A stretch of DNA of 64,000 bases from Pseudomonadota bacterium (GTDB taxonomy: Bacteria > Pseudomonadota > Alphaproteobacteria > Rhizobiales > Rhizobiaceae), in the NCBI GenBank assembly GCA_023451735.1, contig JAEXYH010000092.1, positions 34,241-98,240 of the forward strand. Direction: 5' to 3'. The position numbers and the translations under genes are program-made. Of the stretch, positions 9,151-17,820 are shown in pieces. Numbering within the stretch: the stretch's first letter is position 1; every line of letters begins with the position of its first letter. The notes beneath the pieces were generated by a model. The model was not told the DNA's origin. It worked only from the letters and a program-made list of their open reading frames with translations, and made no database searches.

Positions 9151-9666
9151 ATGCTGACTGTTTTGATGGAATGCAGGGACCAGGAAGCCGAGCTTGCGCA
9201 GACGCTTTCGATCCTCGTCACGGCTGCCGTTGAGGGACTTGTAAGCGACGTGATCGTGCTCGATCACGCGTCACGCGATGGCTCGTCCCGCGTTGCGGAT
9301 GCCGCTGGCTGCCGGTTTCACAGCCACTGGGATATCAAGGATGTTCTGCGCAGCGCGCGTGGCGAGTGGCTGCTGTTCATCGAGGCCGGTGCCCGCCCGC
9401 AAAGCGGCTGGATCGAGGAAGTGGTCGAGCATCTGGCGATCCACAAGCAGCCGGCGCGGTTTTCGCCGTCGCGCAATTATCGCCGTCCGTTCTTCCAGCG
9501 TATCGGTCGCAGTGTGCCGCCGCTGGAATATGGGCTGATCCTGCCGAAGAAGAGCGCCATCGCCGCTGCCAAGTCCGGCATGAGCCTCGAGATGCTGGCA
9601 AAGGGGCAAAAGGCGACGAAGCTGATGAGCCAACTCATTCCGGCCTGGGTCGTCCGGACACGCTGA
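9151..9666 (+). CDS. Glycosyltransferase-like protein, family 2 fold
   Basis: 171 residues, short for a family 2 glycosyltransferase. It has the N-terminal Rossmann-like pattern: TVLMECRDQEAELAQTL, VIVLDHASRDGSSRVA (the Asp of the nucleotide-sugar site) and LFIEAGARPQSGWIEEVV in place of the usual DxD region. There is no acceptor domain and the product is basic at the C-terminus (VVRTR). AAGG upstream of ATG 9151 supports the start. Faces moaB convergently with only seven bases between stops. Substrate unknown. Confidence 0.75.
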   Translation: MLTVLMECRDQEAELAQTLSILVTAAVEGLVSDVIVLDHASRDGSSRVADAAGCRFHSHWDIKDVLRSARGEWLLFIEAGARPQSGWIEEVVEHLAIHKQPARFSPSRNYRRPFFQRIGRSVPPLEYGLILPKKSAIAAAKSGMSLEMLAKGQKATKLMSQLIPAWVVRTR

Positions 9667-9673
9667 CTTCAGC

Positions 9674-10222
9674 TTAGCTTTTCGCCCGCTTGAGATGCTC
9701 GTCCAGCCGCGGCAGGATCTCGACGAAATTGCAGGGCATGTGGCGATAGTCGAGCTGCGCCTTCAGTATCCCGTCCCAGGCATCCTTGCAGGCGCCGGGC
9801 GAGCCGGGAATGACGAAGATATAGGTGGCGTTGATCACGCCGCCTGTTGCGCGAGACTGGATCGTCGATGTGCCGATCTTGTCGTAGGAAATCCGGTGAA
9901 AGACTTCCGAAAAGCCGTCCATCCGTTTTTCGAACAGCGGCTCCAGCGCTTCCGGTGTTACATCACGGCCGGTAAAGCCGGTACCCCCGGTGGTGATGAC
10001 GACATCGATCTCGGGATCGAGCGTCCATGCCGTCACCTGTCCGGCGATTTTTTCCCGGTCGTCGGTAACGATGGCACGAGCTTTCAGCAGATGCCCCGCC
10101 GCCTCGATGCGGTCGGCGAGCGTCTGGCCGGATTTATCATTCTCCATCGTCCGCGTGTCGGAGACGGTCAGCACGGCAATACCGAGCGGTATGAGGGAGC
10201 GGCTTTCGTCTATTCCGATCAT
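9674..10222 (-). CDS. moaB: Molybdenum cofactor biosynthesis protein B
   Basis: 182-residue MoaB/Mog-family protein that binds molybdopterin, likely adenylating it before molybdate insertion. The diagnostic GGTG is at 79-82 within TTGGTGFTGRDVTPEAL, with the C-terminal IPGSPGACKDAW block. The ATG overlaps the ispE stop as ATGA, so it is translationally coupled as the last gene of the TPR-ispE-moaB operon. Functional linkage between these three genes is not obvious. Confidence 0.95.
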   Translation of the reverse strand: MIGIDESRSLIPLGIAVLTVSDTRTMENDKSGQTLADRIEAAGHLLKARAIVTDDREKIAGQVTAWTLDPEIDVVITTGGTGFTGRDVTPEALEPLFEKRMDGFSEVFHRISYDKIGTSTIQSRATGGVINATYIFVIPGSPGACKDAWDGILKAQLDYRHMPCNFVEILPRLDEHLKRAKS

Positions 10223-11199
10223 TTTTCTGCTCCGATCGTCTGTGCGGCGGCGAAATACCAGTCGGGCCGCTTGCGCTGAAGATTGGCCGCCGCCTGCGAT
10301 GCTTCGGCGGATGTTTCAAACAGTCCGAAACATGTGGCCCCGGAGCCGGACATGCGCGTCAGCCATGCGCCTTCGGCGGCAATCATGCCGGAAAGCTCCG
10401 CGATCTCTGCCACCAGCGAGCGGGCCGGTGGCTCGAGATCGTTGCGCAGAGCGCCGAGATCGGCGTGCCAGTCTCCGGTAAGGGCGGGAATCGTGGGATT
10501 GTTCTTGTTCGTCAACCGCCGAAAGATGTCCGGCGTCGATACGCCGCGAAGCGGATTGCCGAGCACAATCGCGAAGCACGGCATTGTATCGAGGATGGTG
10601 ATGTCCTCGCCGATGCCTTTTGCGGCAAGCGGCTGGCTTTTCAGGCACATCGGCACGTCTGCGCCAAGCGAGAGGCCAAGAGAGGAAAGTTCTGTCTCGT
10701 TAAGTCCATCATCCCACAGGCGCGAAAGACCTCGCAATGTCGCTGCTGCATCGGCCGAGCCGCCACCGATGCCCGAGGCGATCGGCAGGTTCTTTTGCAG
10801 ATGGATGGCAACCGAGGGCGCCGCCATGCCTTTGGCGGCAAGAACAGCGCGCAGCATGTCACGCGCCTTCAGCACGAGGTTCTGCTGGTTCGAATCCGGA
10901 TCGGGAGACAGGCCTTCACCGAACCGACCGGAAATCGAAAATACGTCCTTGTCGGAAAGCGCAAAACCCAGCCGATCTCCGGCAGGAGGAGCCGCATCGT
11001 CACGGCCCGAAGCCGCGGCGGCCGTAAAGGTCACGATACTGTCGAGAAGGTGATAACCGTCGGTGCGCTGGCCGATGGCATGCAGCGCCAGATTGATTTT
11101 CGCCGGTGCAAATTCGGTAAGCGCAAATTCGCCAAGGGCGAAGTCGAAAAGGCCCGCGTCTGTGGCGGGCCTGGTCGTGTCTGGAGACGTGTCGTGCAT
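10219..11199 (-). CDS. ispE: 4-(cytidine 5'-diphospho)-2-C-methyl-D-erythritol kinase
   Basis: GHMP kinase of the non-mevalonate isoprenoid pathway, 326 residues. The N-terminal FAPAKINLALH holds the conserved Lys34, and the ATP-binding loop is at 141-150 (ASGIGGGSAD). ATG 11199 overlaps the stop of the upstream TPR gene (TGATG) and the frame's further upstream extension overlaps TPR coding sequence, so I reject that extension. Together with dxs (51.5 kb) and the octaprenyl diphosphate synthase nearby, it gives several isoprenoid steps in this window. Confidence 0.95.
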   Translation of the reverse strand: MHDTSPDTTRPATDAGLFDFALGEFALTEFAPAKINLALHAIGQRTDGYHLLDSIVTFTAAAASGRDDAAPPAGDRLGFALSDKDVFSISGRFGEGLSPDPDSNQQNLVLKARDMLRAVLAAKGMAAPSVAIHLQKNLPIASGIGGGSADAAATLRGLSRLWDDGLNETELSSLGLSLGADVPMCLKSQPLAAKGIGEDITILDTMPCFAIVLGNPLRGVSTPDIFRRLTNKNNPTIPALTGDWHADLGALRNDLEPPARSLVAEIAELSGMIAAEGAWLTRMSGSGATCFGLFETSAEASQAAANLQRKRPDWYFAAAQTIGAEK

Positions 11200-13034
11200 C
11201 ACGACTTCTTGTCGGGCGCCGCCGGTGCAGGCGCGGGCTGAGCAGGCGTTTCCGTCTGGTTGCGCACGGTGTTGGTTGCATTCGGATCGAGCGGCGGCAG
11301 GCCGTTTTCGATCTTCTGCTTCACCTGTTCGCGGTTGACGTCTTCGCCTTCGGAAACAAGCGTCCGGTTCCACTGATAGACGGCTTCGAGCTTGCGTCCG
11401 ACCCGCCAGTAGGCATCACCGAGATGGTCGTTGATCGTGGCGTCGCCGGCGCGCAGCTGGATCGCCTTTTCCAGCTCCGTCACTGCTTCGTCGAAACGAC
11501 CCATCCGGTAATAGGCCCAACCGAGCGAATCGACGATGTATCCGTCATCGGGGCGCGCATCGACGGCAGCCTGAATCATCTTCAGGCCTTCGTCCAGGTT
11601 GAGGTTCATGTCGACCAGGGAATAGCCGAGATAGTTCAGAACCTGGGCCTGTTGCGGGTTCAGTTCCAGCGCCTTGCGGAAATTCGGTTCGGCCTTGGGC
11701 CAGTCCTTCAGGCGCTCATAGGCAATACCGCGCTGGAAGAAAACCGACCAGTCACCCGGCCGCGGCACGGAGCCTATGACCTCGATCGCCTTGTCGTAAT
11801 TCGCAGCCATCTCCTTGTAGTCCTTCGCTTCGGAAAGGACGCTGCCATAGGCGATGTAGCTGCGGATGTCGGCCGGATCCGACGTGATCAACTCCTTCAG
11901 ATGTTGCTTGGCTTCATCCAGTTTGCCGGTATCCGACAGTGTGATGCCGAGCTGAAGTTCGGAAATCCGCCGCATCGGCGAATCCTCCGGAACCTGTTCG
12001 TAGAAGGCGATGGCGCGTTGCGGCTGTTCCAGCTTTTCGGCAATGCCGCCGAGCATGATCAGCGTGTCGGCGCTTTTGTCGTCGAGCGCGTGGGAGATCT
12101 GCAGGTAGAGCGCCACCATGTCCTCGGCGCCTTGGCGGTTCAGCGCGCCGCCGATGGAAAACAGCACGCCCGCGGCACCTTCCGCAGCGGTGGTGATCTG
12201 CTGCGTCGGCTTCTCGCCCTTTTCGATGCTCTGGCGCAGCGCCTTGAGCGGCGCGTAGTTGGAGATCATGCCGTCGCCGACGGAGATCGCATCGAGCGCC
12301 TTCTGTTTGTTGCCGGTCGAGGCTTCCAGACGTGCCAGCGCCATGACGGCGCGCATGAACGTATCCGGCGCGGTCGCCACCGCGTCATTGTTGGTCACCG
12401 CCTTGTTGAGATATTGGCGGGCAGTCTGGATGTCACCGGTAACGATCGCCATCGCGCCGAGATGATAATCGGTGAAGACCTTGAACCAGGCCGGTCCCTT
12501 CAGCCCGTTGATCGTCGAGATCGCCTTCTTGCCCTTGCCGGCGCCGATATCGGCCCAGCCGGACAACAGAAGATGCGTCAACCGGTCGAGGTCGTTCGGT
12601 CCCTCATAGGCAAGGATTTTCTTTGCGCTATCGAATTTGCCGCTGCGCAGCGCTTCCAGCCCGCGTACGATCTTGGTCACGCGCTCGACGGCGGTATCGC
12701 CCTTCAGTGCCTCGGCTTCCTTCAATCCGTCGGCAAAATCGCCGTTCAAGAGAAGCGAGATCATCAGCCGTTCGCGGATTTCCAGGTTGGCCGGTTCGAA
12801 ATCGAGCGCCTTGCGATAGAGCGCGATCGCGGTCGGATAGTCGTGATCGACATCGGCTGTGCGGGCGGCCAGAAAGGCACCGGCGAAGGATTTCGCGTCG
12901 CGAGCTTCGAACGTCACGGCCTTCTCTTCGGCAGGCTTGGCCTCCGGCGTGGCAGCGCCCGCCACGGAGCCGAAAGCCAGACATGCCGCAAGCGCGACGC
13001 TGGAAAGCAGGAGATGACGGGGTGTCTGCCGCAT
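11199..13034 (-). CDS. Secreted or periplasmic TPR-repeat protein
   Basis: About 611 residues. It starts with a signal peptide (LLLSSVALAACLAFGSVAGA) and then has successive tetratricopeptide units, recognisable as YPTAIALYRKALDFEPAN, QPQRAIAFYEQV, WPKAEPNFRKALELNPQ, YLGYSLVDMN, DGYIVDSLGWAYYRMGRFDEA and ATINDHLGDAYWRVGR. The C-terminus is Pro/Ala/Gln rich. Rhizobial homologues sit upstream of ispE. Such proteins are scaffolds; a specific partner cannot be read here. Start 13034 is preferred over 13049 because AAAGG precedes it at proper spacing and gives a clean signal peptide. Confidence 0.88.
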   Translation of the reverse strand: MRQTPRHLLLSSVALAACLAFGSVAGAATPEAKPAEEKAVTFEARDAKSFAGAFLAARTADVDHDYPTAIALYRKALDFEPANLEIRERLMISLLLNGDFADGLKEAEALKGDTAVERVTKIVRGLEALRSGKFDSAKKILAYEGPNDLDRLTHLLLSGWADIGAGKGKKAISTINGLKGPAWFKVFTDYHLGAMAIVTGDIQTARQYLNKAVTNNDAVATAPDTFMRAVMALARLEASTGNKQKALDAISVGDGMISNYAPLKALRQSIEKGEKPTQQITTAAEGAAGVLFSIGGALNRQGAEDMVALYLQISHALDDKSADTLIMLGGIAEKLEQPQRAIAFYEQVPEDSPMRRISELQLGITLSDTGKLDEAKQHLKELITSDPADIRSYIAYGSVLSEAKDYKEMAANYDKAIEVIGSVPRPGDWSVFFQRGIAYERLKDWPKAEPNFRKALELNPQQAQVLNYLGYSLVDMNLNLDEGLKMIQAAVDARPDDGYIVDSLGWAYYRMGRFDEAVTELEKAIQLRAGDATINDHLGDAYWRVGRKLEAVYQWNRTLVSEGEDVNREQVKQKIENGLPPLDPNATNTVRNQTETPAQPAPAPAAPDKKS

Positions 13035-13210
13035 TGACGGGCCTTTCATGAAAGCTGGCGTGTCGGCGAAGCGTCGCCGCAGGAGTGCGCCGAATGATTC
13101 ATAACAGAATGGCTTTTTTGAAGCAGGTCCGCAAGGAAATCTCCGTTATCCACGCCCGCCTGTCCAAACTGTGAACAGTGCGGAAAAGCCTGACAAATCG
13201 CTATATCGGG

Positions 13211-13693
13211 TCACGGAGTCGAGAGTGTGTGGCGAGGCTGATGGATGATCTTCAGCCGCGCAAGATCCTTTTCCCGGCCTGAAAGCCGAAAGATCGAAGC
13301 GACCTTGTCGAGACTGGCGACCGGGACCGTGGCGAAGCCTAATCGTCTCTCTACCGGCTCCCCGATATCGATCGCCTGCCATGCGTCATCCGTGAAGATC
13401 TCGAAATCGCTCATGATTTCGATCTCAAGCGGACACGGACGTGGATGCAGCAGGATTTTGGAGCGGAAGCGACCGCTGCCGCCATCCGCTTCATTGCGAA
13501 GATTTACTGCAGCACAAATCCTGTCGCAGTCGGTCGCCGATGCCAGGATGTCGATGTCGGAAAACGGTATGTCCCTGTAGCCGTGCAGGTAGAGCGCCGC
13601 GCCGCCGAAAATGCACCAGCGATCACGACAACTCGACATCAGTCCAGCAAGCCGGAGCAGGGTTTCTTCCAGAAGAGCCTCCGAAAAAACCAT
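13211..13693 (-). CDS. Nucleotidyltransferase-fold protein (orphan)
   Basis: 160 residues with the pol-beta-type signature IFGGAALYLHGYRDIPFSDIDIL: Gly-Gly at 30-31 and the metal-binding pair Asp46/Asp48. The remainder resembles AbiEii/MNT-like proteins used as antitoxins or RNA nucleotidyltransferases. No partner gene adjoins it; the neighbours are ispB upstream (28 bases away) and the TPR gene downstream. I cannot assign substrate or whether it is active. Confidence 0.75.
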   Translation of the reverse strand: MVFSEALLEETLLRLAGLMSSCRDRWCIFGGAALYLHGYRDIPFSDIDILASATDCDRICAAVNLRNEADGGSGRFRSKILLHPRPCPLEIEIMSDFEIFTDDAWQAIDIGEPVERRLGFATVPVASLDKVASIFRLSGREKDLARLKIIHQPRHTLSTP

Positions 13694-13720
13694 GATCCGG
13701 TATCCGCTTTATGGCTGAGC

Positions 13721-14737
13721 TCAATTCACCCGCTGGATGGTAAAGTCGATGACTTCCATCATCGCGTCCTTCAGCGGCCCGGCCGGCAGAGGTGCCAGCG
13801 CATCGCGGGCGATCTTGCCGTAATGCAGGGCTCTGGCGATCGTATCCTTCAGCGCATCGTGTCTGGTGATCAGGCCAAGCGCCTTTTCGAGGTTCTCGTC
13901 GCTGCTCTCGCCGTTTTCGATCGCGCTCCGCCAGAAAGCCTGTTCTTCCTGCGTGCCGCGGCGGAAGGCGAGGATGACGGGGAGGGTGATCTTGCCCTCG
14001 CGAAAATCGTCGCCGACGTTTTTGCCCAGATCGGCAGCATTGCCGCCGTAATCCAGCGCGTCGTCGACCATCTGGAAGGCGTAGCCCAAGTTCATGCCGT
14101 AGGAACGCAGTGCCGAACGGCTGGCCTTGTCGGCATTGGCGATGATCGGGCCGACTTCGGCTGCAGCGGCAAAGAGCGCCGCTGTCTTGGCGCGGATGAC
14201 GGAGAGATAGTCATCCTCTGTCGTTTCCATGTTCTTGGCGACGGACAGCTGCAGCACTTCGCCCTCGGCGATCACTGCGGCGGCTGTCGCGAGCACGTCG
14301 AGCGCTTCGAGGGATCCGACATCGACCATCATCTTGAACGCCTGGCCGAGCAGGAAGTCGCCGACGAGAACGCTCGCCTGGTTGCCCCAGATCATCCGGG
14401 CGGTCGACTTGCCGCGGCGCAGATCGCTTTCGTCGACCACGTCGTCATGCAGAAGCGTCGCCGTGTGCATGAACTCGACGGAGGTTGCGAGCTTCACATG
14501 GCCTTCGCCCTGGTAGCCGAACATCGTGGCGGATGCGAGCGTCAGCATGGGGCGGAGCCGTTTGCCGCCCGAAGAGATCAGGTGGTTGGCCACTTCCGGG
14601 ATCATCTGCACATCCGATCCGGCCTTGGAAAGGATCAGCTGATTGACGCGCTCCATGTCCGCCTTGGTCAGGTCGACCAGCGGCTTTACGGATGCAGATT
14701 TGTTTTTGCCTTCTTCAAGCGGTATTACGACGCCCAA
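13721..14737 (-). CDS. ispB: Octaprenyl diphosphate synthase (trans-polyprenyl synthase)
   Basis: Builds the long isoprenoid tail of ubiquinone. 338 residues with the first aspartate-rich motif DDVVD at 98-102 and the second DDALD at 225-229, plus SGGKRLRPML. Length and the small residues before the first motif are consistent with long-chain products, so octaprenyl or decaprenyl rather than farnesyl. Divergent from the DUF2007 gene across about 100 bases that must hold both promoters. UbiA, which uses this product, is encoded at 33 kb. Confidence 0.93.
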   Translation of the reverse strand: MGVVIPLEEGKNKSASVKPLVDLTKADMERVNQLILSKAGSDVQMIPEVANHLISSGGKRLRPMLTLASATMFGYQGEGHVKLATSVEFMHTATLLHDDVVDESDLRRGKSTARMIWGNQASVLVGDFLLGQAFKMMVDVGSLEALDVLATAAAVIAEGEVLQLSVAKNMETTEDDYLSVIRAKTAALFAAAAEVGPIIANADKASRSALRSYGMNLGYAFQMVDDALDYGGNAADLGKNVGDDFREGKITLPVILAFRRGTQEEQAFWRSAIENGESSDENLEKALGLITRHDALKDTIARALHYGKIARDALAPLPAGPLKDAMMEVIDFTIQRVN

Positions 14738-14836
14738 GTTCAGGCCTCCCTAGAAAAACTTACCCAACGACAATAGAAACTGGTCCATAGGGCGGCAAGG
14801 GCAAAACATAAAGCGATTTTCACGAAAGGGTGCCCG

Positions 14837-15058
14837 ATGATTGAGCTTATCCGCACGAATGATGTCGTCACGCTGTCACTTGCGGAAAGCCTGATGAAGG
14901 ATGCCGGCATACATTGTCTGGTCGCCGATCAGTCGATGAGCGTGCTGGAAGGGTCGCTCGGCCTCCTCCAGCGGCGTCTTCTGGTGGAGGAGGGACGGTC
15001 AGACGAGGCCCGCGACATCCTGCGCGACGCTGGCCTGGAGGCCGAACTGCGGCCATGA
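14837..15058 (+). CDS. DUF2007 domain protein
   Basis: 73-residue protein with the DUF2007 pattern: MIELIRTNDVVTLSLAE at the start, an internal GIHCLVAD, and a C-terminal RRLLVEEGRSDEARDIL. AAAGGG precedes the ATG. Its TGA overlaps the ATG of the next gene (ATGA), so it is translationally coupled to the methyltransferase. DUF2007 resembles PII-like small signal domains; its function is unknown to me. Confidence 0.9.
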   Translation: MIELIRTNDVVTLSLAESLMKDAGIHCLVADQSMSVLEGSLGLLQRRLLVEEGRSDEARDILRDAGLEAELRP

Positions 15059-15888
15059 ACGCACCCGATCTGACAAAGCCTGATCTACGGGAAACAACCT
15101 TCACCATCGACGCCTTTCATCGGGGGCGTTTTCACGTCGTACAGCCGAGAAATGAAGGGCATCGCTCGGGCATAGACGCCATGCTGCTCGCCTCGCTCGT
15201 GGCGAGTGACGGGCCTTTGAGCGTGGCCGATCTTGGTTCCGGCGCAGGGGCGGCCGGCCTCGCGGTCGCTTCGCGGCTTGCAGGTGCCCACGTTCTGCTG
15301 ATCGAGAAATTTCCGGTCATGGCGGATTATGCTCGAAAGAGCATCGAACTGCCCGAAAACGCCTTTCTGGCAAACCGCGTGAAAGTGGTCGAGGCGGACG
15401 TGACGCTGACGGGCAAGGCCCGGCTCGCGGCAGGCCTTGACGACGAAGTTCACGATCACGTCATCATGAACCCGCCCTTCAATCATGCCGGTGATCGAAA
15501 GACGCCCGACAACCTGAAGGCTGAGGCGCATGCGATGACGCATGGCCTGTTCGAGACGTGGCTGAGGACGGCCGGTGCGATCATGAAGCCCGGCGGGCAG
15601 CTGTCGCTGATCGCAAGGCCGGAATCGATTGCCGATATTCTGGCAGCCTGCGGCAAGCGTTTCGGCGGCGTGGAGATCACGCCCGTCTATCCGCGCCCGG
15701 GCGAGGAGGCGACCCGTATCCTCGTAACGGCCATCAAGGGATCGCGGGCGCGGCTGCTTTTCCGGTCGCCGCTCGTCGTGCATGGTGCTGACGGCCATTC
15801 CTTTTTGCCCGATGTCGATGATCTCAATAACGGCCGCTCCGCCTATCGCCGCCGCGGCAAAACTGCGGATCGGTCCAAATTCGAGTGA
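15055..15888 (+). CDS. SAM-dependent methyltransferase, TrmN6-like
   Basis: 277 residues. S-adenosylmethionine-binding motif I is VADLGSGAGAAGLAVA (58-73) and the amino-methyltransferase motif NPPF is at 139-142 (VIMNPPF), typical of N6-adenine/RNA or N-glutamine methylation. The fold and motif spacing match YfiC/TrmN6-type tRNA(Val) adenine-37 methyltransferases, though the RNA target is an inference. Start 15055 is within the DUF2007 stop; the longer upstream frame is discarded because it would lie wholly inside DUF2007. Confidence 0.88.
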   Translation: MNAPDLTKPDLRETTFTIDAFHRGRFHVVQPRNEGHRSGIDAMLLASLVASDGPLSVADLGSGAGAAGLAVASRLAGAHVLLIEKFPVMADYARKSIELPENAFLANRVKVVEADVTLTGKARLAAGLDDEVHDHVIMNPPFNHAGDRKTPDNLKAEAHAMTHGLFETWLRTAGAIMKPGGQLSLIARPESIADILAACGKRFGGVEITPVYPRPGEEATRILVTAIKGSRARLLFRSPLVVHGADGHSFLPDVDDLNNGRSAYRRRGKTADRSKFE

Positions 15889-15956
15889 GAACCATTGCGT
15901 TTGCAGGGATATTACATACATCAACTCCCGGCTGAATAATGATGATGGGAGAAAAA

Positions 15957-16820
15957 ATGGGTCTGCTTGCTCGCTTTGTGCCGAAACGTTTCCGCAAGAA
16001 GGGAATAGCGATCCCCGTCGTGCGGTTGCATGGGGCGATCATGACGGGAGGCAGCCAGTTCAAGCCGACGCTCAGCCTTGCGACCGCCGCCCCGATGCTG
16101 GAAAAGGCCTTCGCCAACAAGGAAGCGCCGGTTGTCGCCATCTCGCTCAACTCTCCTGGCGGCTCGCCTGTCCAGTCGCGGCTGATCTTCCAGCGCATTC
16201 GTGCTCTTGCAGAAGAGAAGCAGAAGAAGGTGCTGATCTTCGTCGAGGATGTTGCGGCCTCCGGCGGTTATATGATCGCGCTTGCGGGTGACGAGATCTT
16301 CGCCGATCCGACTTCGATCGTGGGTTCGATCGGCGTCGTTTCCGGCGGTTTCGGCTTCCCGGAACTCCTGCGCAAGATCGGGGTCGAGCGCCGTGTTTAC
16401 ACCGCCGGCGAAAACAAGGTGATCCTTGATCCGTTCCAGCCCGAAAAGGGCAGTGATATCGAATACCTGAAGACGCTGCAGGTCGAGATCCACAAGGTCT
16501 TCATCGACATGGTGAAGATGCGCCGTGGCGAACGGCTGGCCGATGACGGCGAGATCTTTTCCGGCCTGTTCTGGACAGGCGGCAGAGGGCTGGAGCTTGG
16601 CCTCATCGACGGTCTGGGCGACATGCGCGAAGTGCTGAAACGCCGCTTCGGCAAGGATGTCCGCCTCGAATTGATCGGCAGCGCCCGCACACTGTTCGGC
16701 AAGCGCTTACCCGGCGTGGATATGACGACTCCATCCTTTGGTGAAATCGCCGCGCAGGCGGGGGCAGGACTTGCCGCCAGTATCGAAGAAAGGGCATTGT
16801 GGAGCCGATACGGGCTCTGA
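15957..16820 (+). CDS. S49-family signal peptide peptidase-like protease
   Basis: 287-residue SppA/SohB-type serine protease. Nucleophile Ser102 lies in VAASGGYMIA and the general base Lys154 in AGENKVILDPF, the normal spacing of about 52. SLNSPGGSP is the oxyanion-region signature. No obvious signal anchor is seen, as in several short rhizobial members. ATG 15957 has GGAGA upstream. The gene ends just before a terminator. Confidence 0.9.
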   Translation: MGLLARFVPKRFRKKGIAIPVVRLHGAIMTGGSQFKPTLSLATAAPMLEKAFANKEAPVVAISLNSPGGSPVQSRLIFQRIRALAEEKQKKVLIFVEDVAASGGYMIALAGDEIFADPTSIVGSIGVVSGGFGFPELLRKIGVERRVYTAGENKVILDPFQPEKGSDIEYLKTLQVEIHKVFIDMVKMRRGERLADDGEIFSGLFWTGGRGLELGLIDGLGDMREVLKRRFGKDVRLELIGSARTLFGKRLPGVDMTTPSFGEIAAQAGAGLAASIEERALWSRYGL

Positions 16821-16828
16821 TGCCTGAT

Positions 16829-16857
16829 ACGTCTCGCCCTTTGGAGCGAGACGCTTT
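16829..16857 (+). terminator. Intrinsic terminator after the S49 peptidase gene
   Basis: Stem CGTCTCGC/GCGAGACG followed by CTTTT, nine bases after the stop codon. Confidence 0.8.
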
Positions 16858-16877
16858 TATGAGGACTTCGAGGGGAA

Positions 16878-17069
16878 ATGGCCCAGCTTATATTCATGGC
16901 CGTGCTGATTGTCGGCGGGTGGATGCTCTACAAGCGTTTTATCAAGGACGCGGAAAGGCTGACGGCCCGCCGCAAGCAGCAGGAAAAGGAACAGCAGACC
17001 GGTGCCGTCGGCACGCTGGAGAAGGATCCGGTGACGGGGGAGTACCGGGTGAAGAAGGAAGAGGAATAG
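16878..17069 (+). CDS. Small conserved-looking membrane protein
   Basis: 63 residues: one N-terminal membrane helix (LIFMAVLIVGGWMLYKRF) and a charged tail rich in Lys/Glu with KDPVTGEYRVKKEEE. GAGGGG is immediately upstream of ATG. I do not recognise a named family; single-helix rhizobial proteins of this shape are common next to sppA. The upstream terminator and the gap suggest its own promoter. Confidence 0.65.
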   Translation: MAQLIFMAVLIVGGWMLYKRFIKDAERLTARRKQQEKEQQTGAVGTLEKDPVTGEYRVKKEEE

Positions 17070-17118
17070 CCGAGAAGTCTGCCATTTGCTGGTAAGATGC
17101 ATGAACCTCGGACTGGCG

Positions 17119-17340
17119 ATGAGCATGCGCGTGACCAAGTGGAATGACGCTCTGGCGGTGCAGATACCTGACGATGTTGCAAATCGCTTGGCCTCAAGGA
17201 GGGCGATGAGGTCGAGCTCTTGGTGATCTCCGACGAAGTCCGGCAGTCGAATTCCTTGGAGGAACGCGAAAAAACTGCTCGCGTACATCCATTCCCAGCG
17301 CTGGAAGCTGCCTGAGGGTTGGAAGTTTGATCGTGATGAG
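17119..17340 (+). pseudogene. Decayed VapB/AbrB-type antitoxin gene
   Basis: Reads from ATG 17119 as SMRVTKWNDALAVQIPDDVA, the N-terminal strand-swapped AbrB pattern, then loses frame after about codon 24. The continuation LKEGDEVELLVISDEV is recovered in another frame. A one-base-type shift therefore disrupts it. It lies directly before a PIN-domain remnant, the normal vapB-vapC order, so the pair is a fossil toxin-antitoxin locus. Confidence 0.7.
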
Positions 17341-17351
17341 GCCAATGAACG

Positions 17352-17760
17352 GTGAGTGTCGCCCCGTTTCTTGACACGAAGGTTTTTGTCTACGCATTCA
17401 CGGATGACGAGCACTGAAAAAGCTCAGGCACTCCTCTCGCTGTCTTGTAACAAGTGTGCAGGCTTTCAATGAATTTGCGCATGTCATGCGGCGTAAATCC
17501 CAACGGGATTGGGCAGAGGTTCGGACGGCTTTTTCCGTGATCCATCGGATGTCGGAACGTGTATCGCTGTTGATCTGGTCTTGAATGAACGGGCATTTGA
17601 TTTGATAGAAAAGTACAATCTAGGATTCTTTGACGCCTTGATGATCGCTGCTGCTCTCGAAGCCCAAAGTCCGGTTTTCTTTCCGAAGACATGCACCAGG
17701 GCCTCGTGATCGACGGTCATAAATCCGTTCCGGTGAATCCGTTCGGCTATAAATCCTTGA
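17352..17760 (+). pseudogene. Decayed VapC/PIN-domain toxin gene
   Basis: GTG 17352 begins PFLDTKVFVYAFTDDEH (PIN strand 1, with Lys where Asn is usual) and stops at TGA 17415. Later pieces occur in successive frames: LVTSVQAFNEFAHVMRRK, VDLVLNERAFDLI, FFDALMIAAALEA, and SEDMHQGLVIDGH followed by VPVNPF. At least three frameshifts and the stop make it nonfunctional. The last fragment runs up to the glyQ start region. Confidence 0.75.
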
Positions 17761-17820
17761 CCCGTTGTCGCCCGCGTGGCACTCGTCCGCATCCTCAATC
17801 AAACGATGCCGATTATCCCG

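Noticed and set aside
11424..13037. 537-codon plus-strand open frame opposite the TPR gene
   Set aside because: Antisense frame caused by high GC codon bias; no motif or ribosome binding site, while the minus-strand frame has a signal peptide and TPR repeats.
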